64,000 nt of DNA. It comes from Obelidium mucronatum. Taxonomy: Eukaryota > Chytridiomycota > Chytridiomycetes > Chytridiales > Chytriomycetaceae. Positions 22,474 through 34,975 of this stretch are shown here, in pieces; position 1 is the first letter of the stretch; every line of letters begins with the position of its first letter. The stretch lies in contig JAIVFH010000002.1 in the NCBI GenBank assembly GCA_025765595.1, positions 620,001 through 684,000 of the forward strand, in the 5' to 3' direction. The translations under genes and the position numbers were made by a program. The notes beneath the pieces were generated by a model. The model was not told where the DNA came from, ran no database searches, and saw nothing but the letters and a program-made list of their open reading frames with translations.

Positions 22474-25400
22474 TTACAATACACCCCCAGACGCTCTTGC
22501 AATCGCCACCAGCTCCTCAAACTCCCCAGTCTCTTCACACATTTTCCGGAATACATTCACTTTTGAATTCTCAATTAAATCAATAGGTCTGCCGTTTTCA
22601 ATCACTTGGCCATGGTCCAATACAATCACACGATCATAGTCAACAATAGTTTTCAAACGATGAGCAATCGTTAAAACTGTAGCGCCCGCGAATTCAGTTC
22701 GGATTGTGGACTGAATCCGGCCATCCAGTTCAGAATCCACGGAGGCAGTTGCTTCATCCAGCATTATGACTTTACTCCCCTTGGCTAAAGCTCGCGCCAA
22801 ACATAATAGCTGGCGCTGTCCCGCCGACAAATTCTGACCGCCTTCGGAAATCGGACTGTCTAGTGTAAGGCTGAATTCTTTTCCTGTAGAAGCTTTGGAA
22901 GACAGCCCATCTTCAACATACAAGGTATTGAGAGTTGACGACGACGCCACTTCTTTCACTGTTGAATTCTCGCTGGATGGTACCAAATGTGCGCGTTTCA
23001 GTGCAGCCCACAAATCTGCGTCATTCATTGTCCCAAACGGATCAATATTCGATCGCACAGTTCCCTAGAAAATAAAAATAAATAAAATCAAAAAAAAGTA
23101 TCCACAGCTTGAGGAAAAAAAGGCTCGCTTCAAAGCATCTACAAAAAAAAAGAACTCACTGCAAACAACACTGGATCTTGTGGAATGATTGTCAATCGGC
23201 TCCTCAAATCCTCCAAACCAATTTGACTCACATCCACGCCATCGATTACAATCTTCCCACCTGCTGGCTCGATAATGCGAAACATGGCCATCGTGAGGGT
23301 GGATTTCCCAGCGCCAGTTCTTCCTACTACACCAACTTTCTCACGCGCCCCTATCTCAACACTGATTCCATGCAGAACCATGGGAGAATCATTGCTATAG
23401 CGCATTTCGAGATTTTGGATGGATATCCTTCCTTCGTGGGGCCAATTTGATGGGGGTCTCGATTCCATAATGATATCCGCGGCTTCTTGCTCAATGTTCA
23501 TGTATTCATCGCAACGCTCTATATAAAATAAAAAACATCAACAACCATGTTTTGTCCTAACCATCAAAAAAAAACTAACTCCCCCCTTTTTTTACCTATC
23601 GAATTCATGGCCATTTCCATCCAACTCTGAACTCTCACAAGCGCAATCAACGTATCAGTCAACGTCAACGTAAAGTTCAAACAGAGCCCCGCAAGCCCCG
23701 CACCCACACCCGGCATCGCAACAACCAAAACCCCTGCACAAAAAACAACACACGTTCCCATGGCTTGAATTCGCATCGACAACCATAAATTCGAAATCGC
23801 CAAAAAGTAGGTGGCGCGGTTCGAATCGTTGAATCGGTTATGGCTTTCATTGCTGAACCGTGTGAGTTCGTTGAAGGCCCGGATCGTTGTTACTCCGTTC
23901 AGGGTTTCTGAAAAGTGAGAGAAGATGGGGGATCGGGCAATGGATTCGACGCGTTTGAGGGACCGGGACGTGCGGATGTAGTATAGACCAATCCTCACAT
24001 ATACGTATCCAATTGGGATCAGGAAAACGATAAACAGGGGAATGACGGCTGTGACAGTGCCAATCACAAAGGCCGCTGAAACGATAAAGTATGTCAAACT
24101 GGCAGCAGAGTTCCCTACTTCCCAATCTATACTGGCCATGTCTTTGGTGAAGCGATTCATGATTCTACCGAGCGGGGTAACTTCAAAGAAACGAAGTGGT
24201 GCCCGCAGAATTCTTGCCAACATGGCTTTATGCAATGTTCTGGCGGCGCAAATTTGCCCATAGTTGAGGATCAACAAACGGACAAGGATAGAGACTATGC
24301 AAATCCCCCCAACGATGCCGTACAGCGTCAAATAGTAGTCTGTGATAGTTTCGCCGTTCCTTGGTGGTGGCATTGTGCCGTTGCGTATCACCCAGGTCCC
24401 CCAATGAGTCTCAAGTGGAACCGCCGACCCCACCCCAGAATAACCATACGTTCCCATGATGATTTGCGTCGAATTCGAGGTATACTCATTTGACCACCAT
24501 GCGACAACAACGTCCTGCAAAGTGGCCAACCCATGGTTCAAACAATACCCAGCCAGCAGAACCAGAAAGAACGGTAGCCCTCCAATAGCTTGGAAGTAAA
24601 GCCCGTACACTTTCATCTTGACATGGCCATCTTCCATCTTTTCGTCTTGTGTCAATTTCGTTCCTCCAACTTCAGGTGTTTCAGCAGTGTAAACAGGCGC
24701 TTCGGTATCAGAATCCAACTCCTCCAAAAAAAGTGATGCCCCAATGTTCTGGTCTGCTTTTCTTGACGTTAAATACTTGGAACGCTCTGAAAGAGCAACA
24801 TCGGCCAATTCAGCCAACCCATCTGCAAATGGCGTATTAGGCTCAATATTAGCCTTTGATGTAGTTTGCAGAATATCAGACATGACATTCTCCACCGTTC
24901 CTTGCATTGTAACTCTGCCAGAGTTGACAACAATCAAGTGATCAGCACAGGGTATAGCGAGCCCAACTGCATTTGTAACCAACACACGTGTTCGATTTGC
25001 TAGCAACCCCAGAATACACTTTTCAAACAAGTGGCGAGCAGTCGGAGCATCCACGGCACTTTTTTTTTAAAACTAGAACATTAAAACGAAAAAAAAAGGT
25101 GACAAGAGTTACGTACGATAAGGGATCATCCAGAAGAACATACGGACACGATGAATACGCAGCGCGAGCCAACGAAATCCTTTGCTTCTGCCCACCACTC
25201 AAATTGATCCCCTTTTCACCGACTTCAGTTTGATCACCACCGTCAAGGACTTCAAAATCTTTCACCAACGCGCAGGCTTGCACAACCCGGCGGTACCGAA
25301 CAGGATTCCACTTTGCACCAAACAGAATATTCTGACGAATGGTTGCGTTTGTTAACCACGCGGTTTGAGATACATAGGCAACCGTGCCGGGGCATTTTCG

Positions 25401-27682
25401 CGTTCCATTCAATCGGCGAGTTTCTCCAAGCAAAGAGAGAAGGAGGGATGTTTTCCCTGAACCCGTGGCTCCAACAACAACACTGAGTTTACCCGCTGGG
25501 AATAAAACATTCACTTCGGAAAGTTGGAAAGTTGATTCTGTATCTGCGACATCAGCTGCTGGAGCTGTGACAGGTGCATACTTTTGACTAAACATGCACT
25601 GCCAGACGCGTTTGAAAAAACCAGTTGGAGCAGATGTCGCATCCAATGGGATTTCAGACTTTGGCCATTCGAATGTAGCGTTTTCAAGGCTTAACTCTTC
25701 CCCATCGTCCCCTCCCGTCATCAAAGTCTCGTTTTCTCCAAACCGCTCCAAATCTTCTTCCTTTAGAAACCCTTTGATACGCTTCACTGAGACCCATACA
25801 TCCAATAGATTAACCAACGTGTCAGGAAACGTTTGCAACGGCCCGCGCAATAAATTAAACAGAGCTAGTGTGGTGAAGGCTGTGGTTGCATCCAAATCCC
25901 TCCCAGCAATTTTTGTAAATGTCCCCAAAGTAACAAACGTAGTCAAAATTGGCGCTGAATACCACAGAACGCGGTTGTAAATCAAAAGCAAAAGTAGCCT
26001 CCATGCATACGCCAATTCCGTCTCACGAAATGCTGTCACCCGCTTCTCAAATTGCTTTTCCCATGCAAATAACTTGATGATTTTGATTCCTTGAAGTAAT
26101 TCATTCATGGAGTTGATGCGTTCATCTTTTTTGCTTTTGAGAGTGTATGAAGTTGAGTTGATGGAGGAGGCTAAGGGGGCTCCAGAAAACATGAGAACAG
26201 TCATCAATATGACGCCAGCTATCGCAGGCCATCCAAGAATGAAAAGAAGAGACAGCACACACAAAACAATCTGAATGAAGGTGATGACGGGTGTATAGAT
26301 CATTCCAACCCATTCACCAACGTTCCCAGCATCGACCGACATTAAATTCACAATCTTTCCCACGGACGCGCCACCGCTTCCACCACTGTTATTTCCATCT
26401 CCACTTTCGGCCTTTTTGTCCGCCCGCTCGTCATCGAGAGCCAATTTCGGAACTCGAATCAACGACTTTCGATAAATCAAGCCAGACAAAGTGTTTCGAA
26501 TTCGGATTCCCAGTTTACGTGCCATCAGAGAGATCTGGCCTTCCAATGCAAACCGTGTCAAAGCTGTTGCCAGAATCCCAAACACATAAACATACGCCAT
26601 CCATTCGGGATCCTCTTTTCCTACAACTCCGCGATTCGTCAAATGGTTGAGAATTCGATTCAAGAAAAATGGACCCGAAAAGTAAAGGATTGTGGACATG
26701 AGGACAAGACCAAATTGCTGGATCATGAAAAGCCAATTCATTTTCCAGAGTGTCGTGAGAAGTGGGGTAGGTTTACGATGTTGGATTTGATGATATTGAA
26801 GGAGGTTGTTTTTGATGTTTTCGGAAGGGTTTATGTCGTACAAATCTGAAAATACAAGCGTATGCTTATAACCATAGGACATCATTGGATCAAACCAAGA
26901 AAATGCGAGGCGTGATAAAATCGAGGCGTCGAGCTCGGGAGACGGTATTTTCTAGTTTAGCGGGGATTGAATGAGTTGAGTGATTTTTTGGGCAGGTTCG
27001 CCATACCCCATCCACTTTAGCCCGATGAATTTTCCTAGTTACGATCGAAGTGCGCACAAGAAGGCACAGAACGGACATTATGAATCCGCCAAACACCATG
27101 AATACTGCCAACGCAAAGACGCGCGTCGAGATATCACCGCGTTCAAACAATGGCCAAGCATCAAGAACAAGAAACGCCCAAACTCCTGCAGATAATACAT
27201 GGAAACCCGCAAGACGGAATAGAATCATGCGATTGTGGCGCTTTTGAAACTCAACACAGATATCGTTGTCGACGCCTGGCTTCACGACTTTCGCTGAATG
27301 CACAAAGAGGATCCAGGCAAGACCCATCTGGAACACCAGCAGGATGCCTGCCGCCCAGCCGGCAGCAGACTCGCCGCGCCCGTCGCTCCCCAGCTCCTTG
27401 GCGAGTTCCCACTGGGCGGCTGCCAGCGCGAGCAGCAGCGACACCACGTGGCCGCCGAAGCGCCACGCGTAGAAGCCAGCGCCCGCCCCCACAGCGGCGC
27501 CCGCATCCGCATCGGCGCAGGCGGCGAGCACCCAGGCGCCAGCGGCCAGCAGCGGCCTGCGCCTCGCCCGGATCCCCGCCGCCGCGCCACCCCCGCAAAC
27601 CCCGCAAGGCCGCGGGCGTCGCAACCGAAGCAACGAGAACGAGAAGCGGCGCGGCGGCGGCGGCAACGGCGACTGTCGACAT
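22474..27682 (-). CDS. MRP-type ABC transporter (ABCC family), full length
   Basis: Full ABCC exporter with an N-terminal extra membrane domain. The ATG is taken at 27680-27682; the Ala/Arg-rich first part needs one +1 displacement to reach the frame reading PLLAAGAWVLAAC. Then come SFSWFDPMM-type linker sequence (AFSWFDPMMSYGYKH) and TMD1. NBD1 has GATGSGKTS, INLSGGQKQR and YVLLDDPLSAVD. TMD2 has ITDYYLTLYGIVGGI and PLGRIMNRFTKDMASIDWEV. NBD2 has GRTGAGKST, NLSAGQRQL and VIMLDEATASVD. All five internal joins (near 26940, 25060, 23590, 23140 and 23060) are clean GT-AG introns. It probably exports conjugates from vacuole or plasma membrane. The ATG is 34 bp from the CNS1 stop. Confidence 0.92.
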
Positions 27683-27716
27683 TGCTTGGACAAGAATTTG
27701 GTAAAAGTTTTATTTT

Positions 27717-29088
27717 TTACTTGTAGCTCTTGCGGAACTGCTTGGCGTACGTCGCGTTGCCACTGCTGAGCACGAAAAAGTTGGCTACTCCATCCACAAG
27801 CCGGAACTCGCTGCTGCCCACAACATCGGCCAACGAACTCGCAGGATCCACTTTCATCAGCTTTCTCTTTCCATCCCGCCAGTCCTTGTAGTCCTGACCG
27901 CGATTCGCCGCATCCAAGTCAGGCCGCGTTTCAAAAGTACACTTCAATCTTCTCGGGGATATAGATTCCCGCTGTATCCCATGGCGGTCGATTTTCGGGA
28001 CTGAACATTTCGTGAATGTGATCAATAAATGAATCTTGCTCGTGGAATGCGCTAATAAGATCGCTGAGAGTGTGTTCGGGATACAGAAACATGACTGGAT
28101 ACGAGAGTGTGTTGGTTTCGGGATCCAAAATAGGGCGGTGGGTCGAAAGAAAAGCCTTTTGGGTCAAGCGAGTAATGTCTTCAGGGTCTGGTTTCTTTTC
28201 AATTGTAGGTAACAGTGGTTACTCCTCGGGCCTGTCATTCAAACCAAACTTAAACTTCAAACAGGAGATGACAAACAGACTATATCCCGGATTCACCTTA
28301 ATTGTTCCCCACAACAGATCCTCTTTCTCATTCTTGTAGCCTTTCCCGTTCCTGAGCCGCTAATCTGGACTTTTCCATGGCTTGATGGCGAGTTTCGATC
28401 TTTTGCTGAATATCCACCAATGCTTTGTTTTGGGGATCAATCTAATTGCATATACAGATCGTTAATCACTCAAACAAGGCGGGCAACAGATTTCTCTCTG
28501 TTATGGTCACCTGTAGTCCCAACTTGCAAGAGTCCCGGGCTTCCACAATTCGATCCAACGACAAAAGGGCTTTGGTGGATCGGTAAAAAGCTTTGATATT
28601 GGCTGGATTCAGCTTAATAGCTTCCCCGCAATCATTCAAGACCTTTCGAAAGTTCCCTTTCAAATCGAAAACAAAACATCAGTTGTCATCAGACAATGGC
28701 CGCACAACGCACCCAGCTCCAGATTGACGGCAGCTCTGTTACAGTACAACACCGAATTCAGATTCGCATCGCCGCATTTCGCGGCCAGCCCTTTCGAGTA
28801 GTGGTCGAGGGCATCCTTGTAGTGCTTCTTGCCGAGCTGGAAAGCCTCGTTCCCGAGCTCCTTTGAATTCAGCGCCATTTCTGCCGGAAGAAAGCCTGCT
28901 GGATTAATAGCGGCCCGTGGCTGACAAAGCGGCGAACCTTCAGGCGTTCCATCAAAGATCAGTGACTGAATTGCGCTCAGCGTGTCGTTGTCCGCGGCGT
29001 CATCGAGGCTCTGCATAAACAGCGGCGTTGACTTGACCACTTCGTCGACATCGGGAACGTATTTGCGCTGTGGTCCAAAGGTTGTCAT
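27717..29088 (-). CDS. CNS1: TPR co-chaperone CNS1 / TTC4
   Basis: Hsp90 co-chaperone with three TPR repeats and a C-terminal wheel domain. Start MTTFGPQRKYVPDVDEVVKS at 29088. TPR region: LNSKELGNEAFQLGKKHYKD, ALDHYSKGL, NRAAVNLELG, then after an intron NFRKVLNDCGEAIKLNP and AFYRSTKALLSLD. The wheel domain has LSYPVMFLYPEHTLSDLI and PPWDTAGIYIPEKIEVYF, ending VDGVANFFVLSS. Three single extra bases break the frame (about 28330, 28203 and 27934). In each, the zero frame meets TGA exactly where a T must be skipped, for example between VYF and ETRPDLD. The gene diverges from the Gln-rich gene across a long A tract. Confidence 0.85.
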
Positions 29089-29099
29089 TTGCTTAGAAG

Positions 29100-29102
<3 letters not shown>

Positions 29103-29131
<29 letters not shown>
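29103..29131 (+). repeat. Homopolymeric A tract in divergent promoter
   Basis: About 29 consecutive A on the plus strand, between the divergent CNS1 (ATG 29088) and Gln-rich gene (ATG 29146) starts. Such poly(dA:dT) tracts exclude nucleosomes in fungal promoters; the exact length is unreliable in any assembly. Confidence 0.7.
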
Positions 29132-29135
<4 letters not shown>

Positions 29136-29145
29136 TAAAACAAAA

Positions 29146-32074
29146 ATGGGGTCTATCCGGCTCGATCCGCGCGGGATCCTCCTGACGACGGTCGCTTCAT
29201 ACGTTAAGATTAGGCTGCTGAGAGTGAGTCAACACGTCTTATTGGGGAGAGCCGCACCGACTTACGCGCATTTCGAATTGCAGCTGCTGAGGCTCTTTGC
29301 TGTTCACTCCAGTCTCTCAGATTCAGCCGAAGACATTCTTCTGGTCATTTCTGCTGGTGTTCCTTTAGCAGATCGAGAGGATTTGGCTGTCGATGATTCA
29401 GGAACCGAGGCGTATTTGGAGCGCGTCCTGGACCATCTCGCATCCGCTTTAGTGGCATTCCATCTTCGTCTCGAGTCATTTAATAGTGATATAATAGCCT
29501 TGGATGTGATTCCTTACTCATCTTGGTCGTGCGATTATGGTCTTGACGACTCACCTACAGCATTTATTGCGCAAGTGGTGGATCGAGTGCAGCCATTGAT
29601 ATTTGTGTCCGATAAGAGTCAGGCAAACCAAGATGACATATCTGCTTGGGATATTATTGCATCGCTGCAATGCTTTGTTCGCGCATCAATCACCCACTTT
29701 GGACTTGATGAGGAATTCACTCTCACAGGTTTGAACCATAACTATTATTCAGCATACAAAAATAATTTTAACAATGTATCAATAGATACCGCACATGAAC
29801 GAGCGCTTGCAATCATTCACGTGCTTCAAAGTATAAAACCCCCTTCACAACTGGTCGAACGCGAACGCATCATCAACATGTCCATTCAAGAACTTGTTGC
29901 CGCAAAAGCGATTCGACTACACTACTTTTCGAACCTGTACTCAACTTCGGGTCGATTGGTCTCGCTCGTTAACGAGCTTCGCCCCGTCCTTGATGACCCT
30001 CGATACTCGGAGTCTGTGAGTTATTTATTGAAGGCCCAGGATGGCAGATTTAATTATACTCTGGGTATAATGAGATCAATCGCACGAAGAAAGGGATCAA
30101 ACCCAGAACCTCTGGAACCCGCTGTACAAATTGAAGTGGCGACACCTGAAGAAGTCTCTCTGAATAATGACTCGTCGGTCTCTTTGGAAAAGAAACGCAG
30201 ACTTGATGGAGGACCTCAGGAGATGAATCAGGCCGAAGAGGTGCTGGAGCAAAGGGGCGATCTGGTATCCTCGTTGGGCCATGCTTATTCAAAGCGACAA
30301 AGTTCAGAGGAAGGACAAGCGCCTGAATTAAGGAAGCGACCAAGAATTGAAATTAGCCCATCGCAACAGACAGAACAAACACAACACAAGAGCGGCTTGT
30401 CCATCGAGACAGAAGCAACTGCAACAATAACAATAGCAACATCGGCAACGGCAGCAACAGCAACATCGGCAACGGCAGCAACAGCAACATCAGCAACGGC
30501 TACAGCGGCTGCAACTACACCAACAACAGCAAATACCACCCCATTTGTTCTGCCTGCAAACTTTCAGCATATTGAATTTCCCGATTTCATAACCATCAGC
30601 ATTGCTGAGGGTCCCTTCGCAAAGACTATCGAAAATTTTGAAGCTTGGATAGCCAATAATCCAGCCATGCGAGCAACTGCCGTTGGTCATCTCTATAAAG
30701 AATTCGGTCGCTATAAATCTTGGCAGCATCAGATTCAACAAAATCCAAGTTATGCTCTATATCCCAAACTACCAAGATATAGCCGGGATATCACAATTCT
30801 ATATGAAGCTCTGCAAAGGCAAAAAAATCTTTTACGATTCAATGCTACTCCTCCTCAGCAAGTGTTTCCAAATCAAATGGTGCAATATATGGCACAGATC
30901 CCTCAAAATCTACCAAATATACCACAACAGCAGCAGCACCTTTTTCAACCGCCACAGGTCCATCAGATGCAACCAAATGGAATGCTGATGCATTCACTTT
31001 CAAACCAGCCCCAGCAACAACAGCAGCACCAAGAACAACAGCAACAGCCGCCACAGATAAATCATCCAACTCAAAATCCGGTCCCTATGGCTTCATTGAC
31101 GCCAACAACAGCTGCGATAACAGCAGCAACAGCAGCCGGTCCTACGCAAAGATCCATCTCCAATTCTCAACTTCCTATTGCTGGCCGACTTGAAACTCTC
31201 CAAAAGCACGGAGCAGAGTTGGACCAACGTGCTCGTTTACTTAATTCTGCTCCAGTTACTCCCATGACTGTAGCGCAGGCGGCGCAAATTATAGCTCAAA
31301 AGCATATGATTGTGTCGGAGCAAAGTATGTTGTTGGCGGGAAGTGCGATCCAAAATGTGATGCAACAGAATCAGCACCAATTTCAGCAGCAGCAACAGCA
31401 GCAAAAGCATAAACAACAGCTTCAGCAGCAGGTTCAGATGCAGCAGCAGCAGCGACAACAGCAACAACTACAACTACACCTACAACAGCAACAACAAAAA
31501 CAACAACAAAAGCAACAACTCCAACAGCAAAAACAACAGCAGAAGCAACAACTGCAACCGCCGTCAACTTCTGTCGAACTTCCAGGACCGCAAACTTTGT
31601 CCAATCCTCCACATTTCAATTTTGCACCAGATACGAGTCTTGCTCCAGAACAAAATCCACCCTCCGTGTCTAGTGCCACAAACACGCAACCCCCAAAACT
31701 CGTTCCCTTGAAATTTCCAGCGGCCCAAAAAACCGCTCTCATTTCTTGAAAGCTGGGACACCCATTCCAACTGGCTCCAACCAATCTCCCAAGACCCAGC
31801 CAGACGCGCCCAGGTTCTCTCTCAAATAACGGGAGACGAAGCTTTCAAAACCCGCGCTGCCAAAGTGGATGAATCGAGAGCCGTGGCAATGGATTTATCT
31901 CAATTATTTGATCGCTGGAACAAGTATTTGAGGGATGGCAAAGTAGAGTTTATGGAGAATGGGGATTTGAAGTTGCCTGAAGGTTTTGCTGGGCTGAATG
32001 GGGATTCTGATGAGAAGGTCCGGAAAGAGTTTATTGAGCTGCTGAGGAATCCGAGGCGGTTGGAGATGCCTTGA
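29146..32074 (+). CDS. Large Gln-rich, probably nuclear, protein
   Basis: Starts MGSIRLDPRGILLTTVASY at 29146. A helical N-terminal third (to about residue 330, ending YTLGIMRSIARR) is followed by basic clusters KKRR and KRPR that look like nuclear localisation signals, an Ala/Thr run, a conserved-looking segment FEAWIANNPAMRATAVGHLY, and long Gln tracts to residue 850. I recognise no family. The zero frame stops at TGA (31747-31749), but a one-base skip there continues into an open 109-codon frame with strong coding character (SWDTHSNWLQPISQDPARRA; DLSQLFDRWNKYLRDGKVEF) ending at 32074, so I place the true end there. Confidence 0.65.
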
Positions 32075-32300
32075 TGTATGGGAATTTTTTTCATGTCTGT
32101 AAATTACGGTTTTTTACTTCTTCTCGTTTTGGAAACTGTTGGTGGTGGGTCGGTGGGTGGGTGGCGTTTGATTTGCTGGAAGCTCCACGTTTACTTTGGG
32201 TTTTGGGGGCAAAAACTTAGAAAAGGTATATATAAATGCATAGCAACAATCAGAAAATAAAAAAAAAATTAACTAAGACCATCAACTTGTGTTTCACTAA

Positions 32301-32917
32301 ATGTCTGTGCTCCTCTCTGCTGAATCTGCTCGCGTGAAGGCGTTGGACTTTCACCCAGTCAAGCCCCATGTAATCACTGCCTTGCACAATGGCGCGGTGC
32401 AAGTCTGGAATTACGAGAGCGGTCAACTCGCTGTGGAATTTAATGTTTCGGATAAGCCATGTAATTTGAACAATTCCTTTGAATTTTGTGTTTGTGTGAC
32501 CTAAAAACTTTTCTGGACAAAAATTAACAGTACGCGCAATCAAGTACATTGCCTCTGAATCCTTGATTCTTACCGGTGGAGACGCAAAAGCTCTTCAATT
32601 CCTCGACGAAGAAACCAAAACCGCGCGTTCTGTTTTGATTTCCGGAAGCGAAGACGGTTAGTCCCCACGGCTATACATACAAAAACTGATTTAAAAAACG
32701 ACTTGTGACAGGCACAATCCGTTTCATCAATTCAATCACTTACGGATTGGAAGGAGAGTTGAAGGAAAATCAATTCAAGAGAGTTTGGTCTGTCGCCTCC
32801 AAGGATTCTCATAATTTGGTGGCGTTTGGGTTTGATGGTGGAGTTGTGGTTACAAAGCTCAAGAGCACAGACTCTTTAGCGAGATTGAGCATTTCCGAAT
32901 TCTCGTCCGTTCTTTGA
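32301..32917 (+). CDS. Miniature WD40 protein resembling beta'-COP
   Basis: Three short exons give about 170 residues. The N-terminus (SARVKALDFHPVKPHVITAL, then GAVQVWNYES) matches the first blade of coatomer beta' (COPB2). The middle (VRAIKYIASESLILTGGDAK) resembles the second. The C-terminus (ISGSEDGTIRFINSITY, then VASKDSHNLVAFGFDGGVVV) resembles blades 6-7 of the first COPB2 propeller. Blades 3-5 and the whole alpha-solenoid are absent. Introns near 32465 and 32660 are GT-AG. It could be a truncated duplicate with a residual role or a decaying copy; the frame is intact. Confidence 0.7.
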
Positions 32918-33116
32918 TCCTCTGTTTTAGTTTGATCCTCTGTTTTAGTTTCCAATAAAAGTCTTTATGAAGTTCGGCAAAAACACAATCGAAACACTTA
33001 TATGAGCGACTCCAAGTAGTCCAACATTACCGAACCTAGCTGGGCTTTGGTTTTGATGACATATTTTAAAACGCATTTATTTGTATGTATGACATGACGC
33101 CTAGACAATTTTACTT

Positions 33117-34830
33117 CTAACTTTGGGCTTCTTTCCTCTTTTGAGCAAGGAAAACCATATTCCTTGGCGACTCCTTCAAGTCAAACAAGTTCAACATGTC
33201 AAACTGGATGCCAAGGGACTCCTTAGCATTCAGCTCAGTCAGCCATAAATACCGATCCATCAATAAAAAACTCTCTACAACTCGGCTCATCAAGCTTCGA
33301 ACACAATGAACCACAAAGTTTTCCCGTTCTGAATTCTGAATAGACGCCAATTCCGTGAATTGTAAAATGTGGGATTCATCCAGTTTCCCAGAGAGTCCCA
33401 AACATTCAACTGCTTCTTTTGCATATGGGATAAACGGCCCCGCCAGAGCTTCGGGGGATAGCTTGTTCAACCGGAATTTGTGATGCTTCTTTTCAATGGA
33501 CGAGCTGCAAAGTTCAGCCTCTCCCGCAGGAATCGCGTCAAATGTGCTGGGTCCTCGTTCAGGTTCAGCAGTTTCCGATTCAAGATTAAAGTGGGAGAGT
33601 AGTGCGCCAAGGAGGGCTCGCTTATAATGATTCCGAAGGCTAGATTCCATGATTGGTTTGCTGAAACTGTCAAAGTTTTGACACGCGAGATTTCGTGCGG
33701 TATGTCCCAATTTCAAGTTGTAGCTTTTGCAGAGCGATTGTAGATGCCTTGCTCATTGGAAATCCTTTTCAACACATAAATAAATAAACCGCAACTGATT
33801 TTCAATAAATTGGATTCTGTCTTGCTTCAGAAACGCACCATTATTTCCATTGTCATCCAATTCATCAGTTGTTTCAGACGCTTCCGAAAGCAGATTAAAG
33901 CAGCATGGAACCACTGCTAGTATTTTTACAGATTCACAGGCTGCGAATGTGTTAAGCATAGCTGTGGCTGACAAGTCGCCACATGCATGCAGACCCACCA
34001 ACGCAAAGTCTTTGAAACGACATTCGGGATCTGATTCTAGTTCGTTAATTATATCCTTTAAGCTTTCCTGATCGATATGAGCCGTCTTGTATATGACTTC
34101 TTTTCGTGCCACCAACAATTTCTCTTTGCTTTTCATGTCCATTCGCGAGTCCTTGAATTTCCCACGTTTAATATCATTTCCACGCGCTTTGGAGCCGACC
34201 GTTTGGATCTGATCAAAGTCAACTGCAACACATGGGTGTTTGGTTGTCAATCGATGTGTAAGATATCCTTGTCCAGCACCAACGTCAATAACTGTGATTG
34301 CGTCCTTGAAGGGCGAGTTGAATGTATGATCCAGAATCAAATTTGAAAACCGCTCGACTTCGTACAGCTTCTTTCGTGACATTCCCGCTGCCGCAGTATG
34401 AGCTCTCTGAAGGCATTCGTCAAAAAATCAGGTACGGGCAAAACGCAACAAGACTGGGTTTAACACAAACAGTAACAGGATCATCACATGCATCCAAACA
34501 GCCTCCGAATTCTCTTAAATCAACAGATCGAGGAAGCTGAAGGCTGATACACTTTTGCACAAACGCCTGAAACGACTTTGGCCACTGTTCTTTCACGATC
34601 CCGTCTGTGGCCAGATTCATTAAATCATCAGCGTTGAAACTTGATGCGTCTGCAAGACACTTCCATTCAGTTGGCCAGGATGTATGGAAAAAGTTGTGTG
34701 TGACAATGTCGTATGCGTGGATTTGGACCAGCCAGAGGTATTCAGAGATGAATGATGCAAGATCTGAAGCGTATTTAATAGTTGCTTCTTGAGGGCCTGG
34801 AAGACTCGCGTAGGTGGCAGGAAACCTCAT
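33117..34830 (-). CDS. METTL25-like methyltransferase
   Basis: SAM-dependent methyltransferase of the METTL25/RRNAD1 group, whose targets are not well established. N-terminal helical region from MRFPATYASLPGPQEATIKY (ATG 34828-34830). After a short intron (about 34400-34455) comes RAHTAAAGMSRKKLYEVERF, the motif preceding the catalytic core in this family. Motif I is VIDVGAGQGYLTHRL, a later block is FALVGLHACGDLSATAML, and VVPCCFNLLSE replaces the usual GCCYN. C-terminal YNLKLGHTARNLACQNFDSF is a family hallmark. One extra base must be skipped near 33745 to join GFPMS to that block. It is convergent with the mini-WD40 gene. Confidence 0.8.
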
Positions 34831-34975
34831 GTTTTTTTTTGTTTTTTTTTTCGGTTGATAAGGCCTAAAACGAAATAGCAATAATAGCAATTAAAGTGAA
34901 TCTGCGCTGGGGATTCTTGCGTGATTGTCGATATATAGAGTGGATATCACTAAAAACCTCTCCAAACAGCAAACA

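Noticed and set aside
27150..27704. Long plus-strand frame (184 codons) opposite the start of ABC transporter 1
   Set aside because: It is the shadow of GC-rich minus-strand coding sequence; its product is Arg/Pro-rich with no conserved block.
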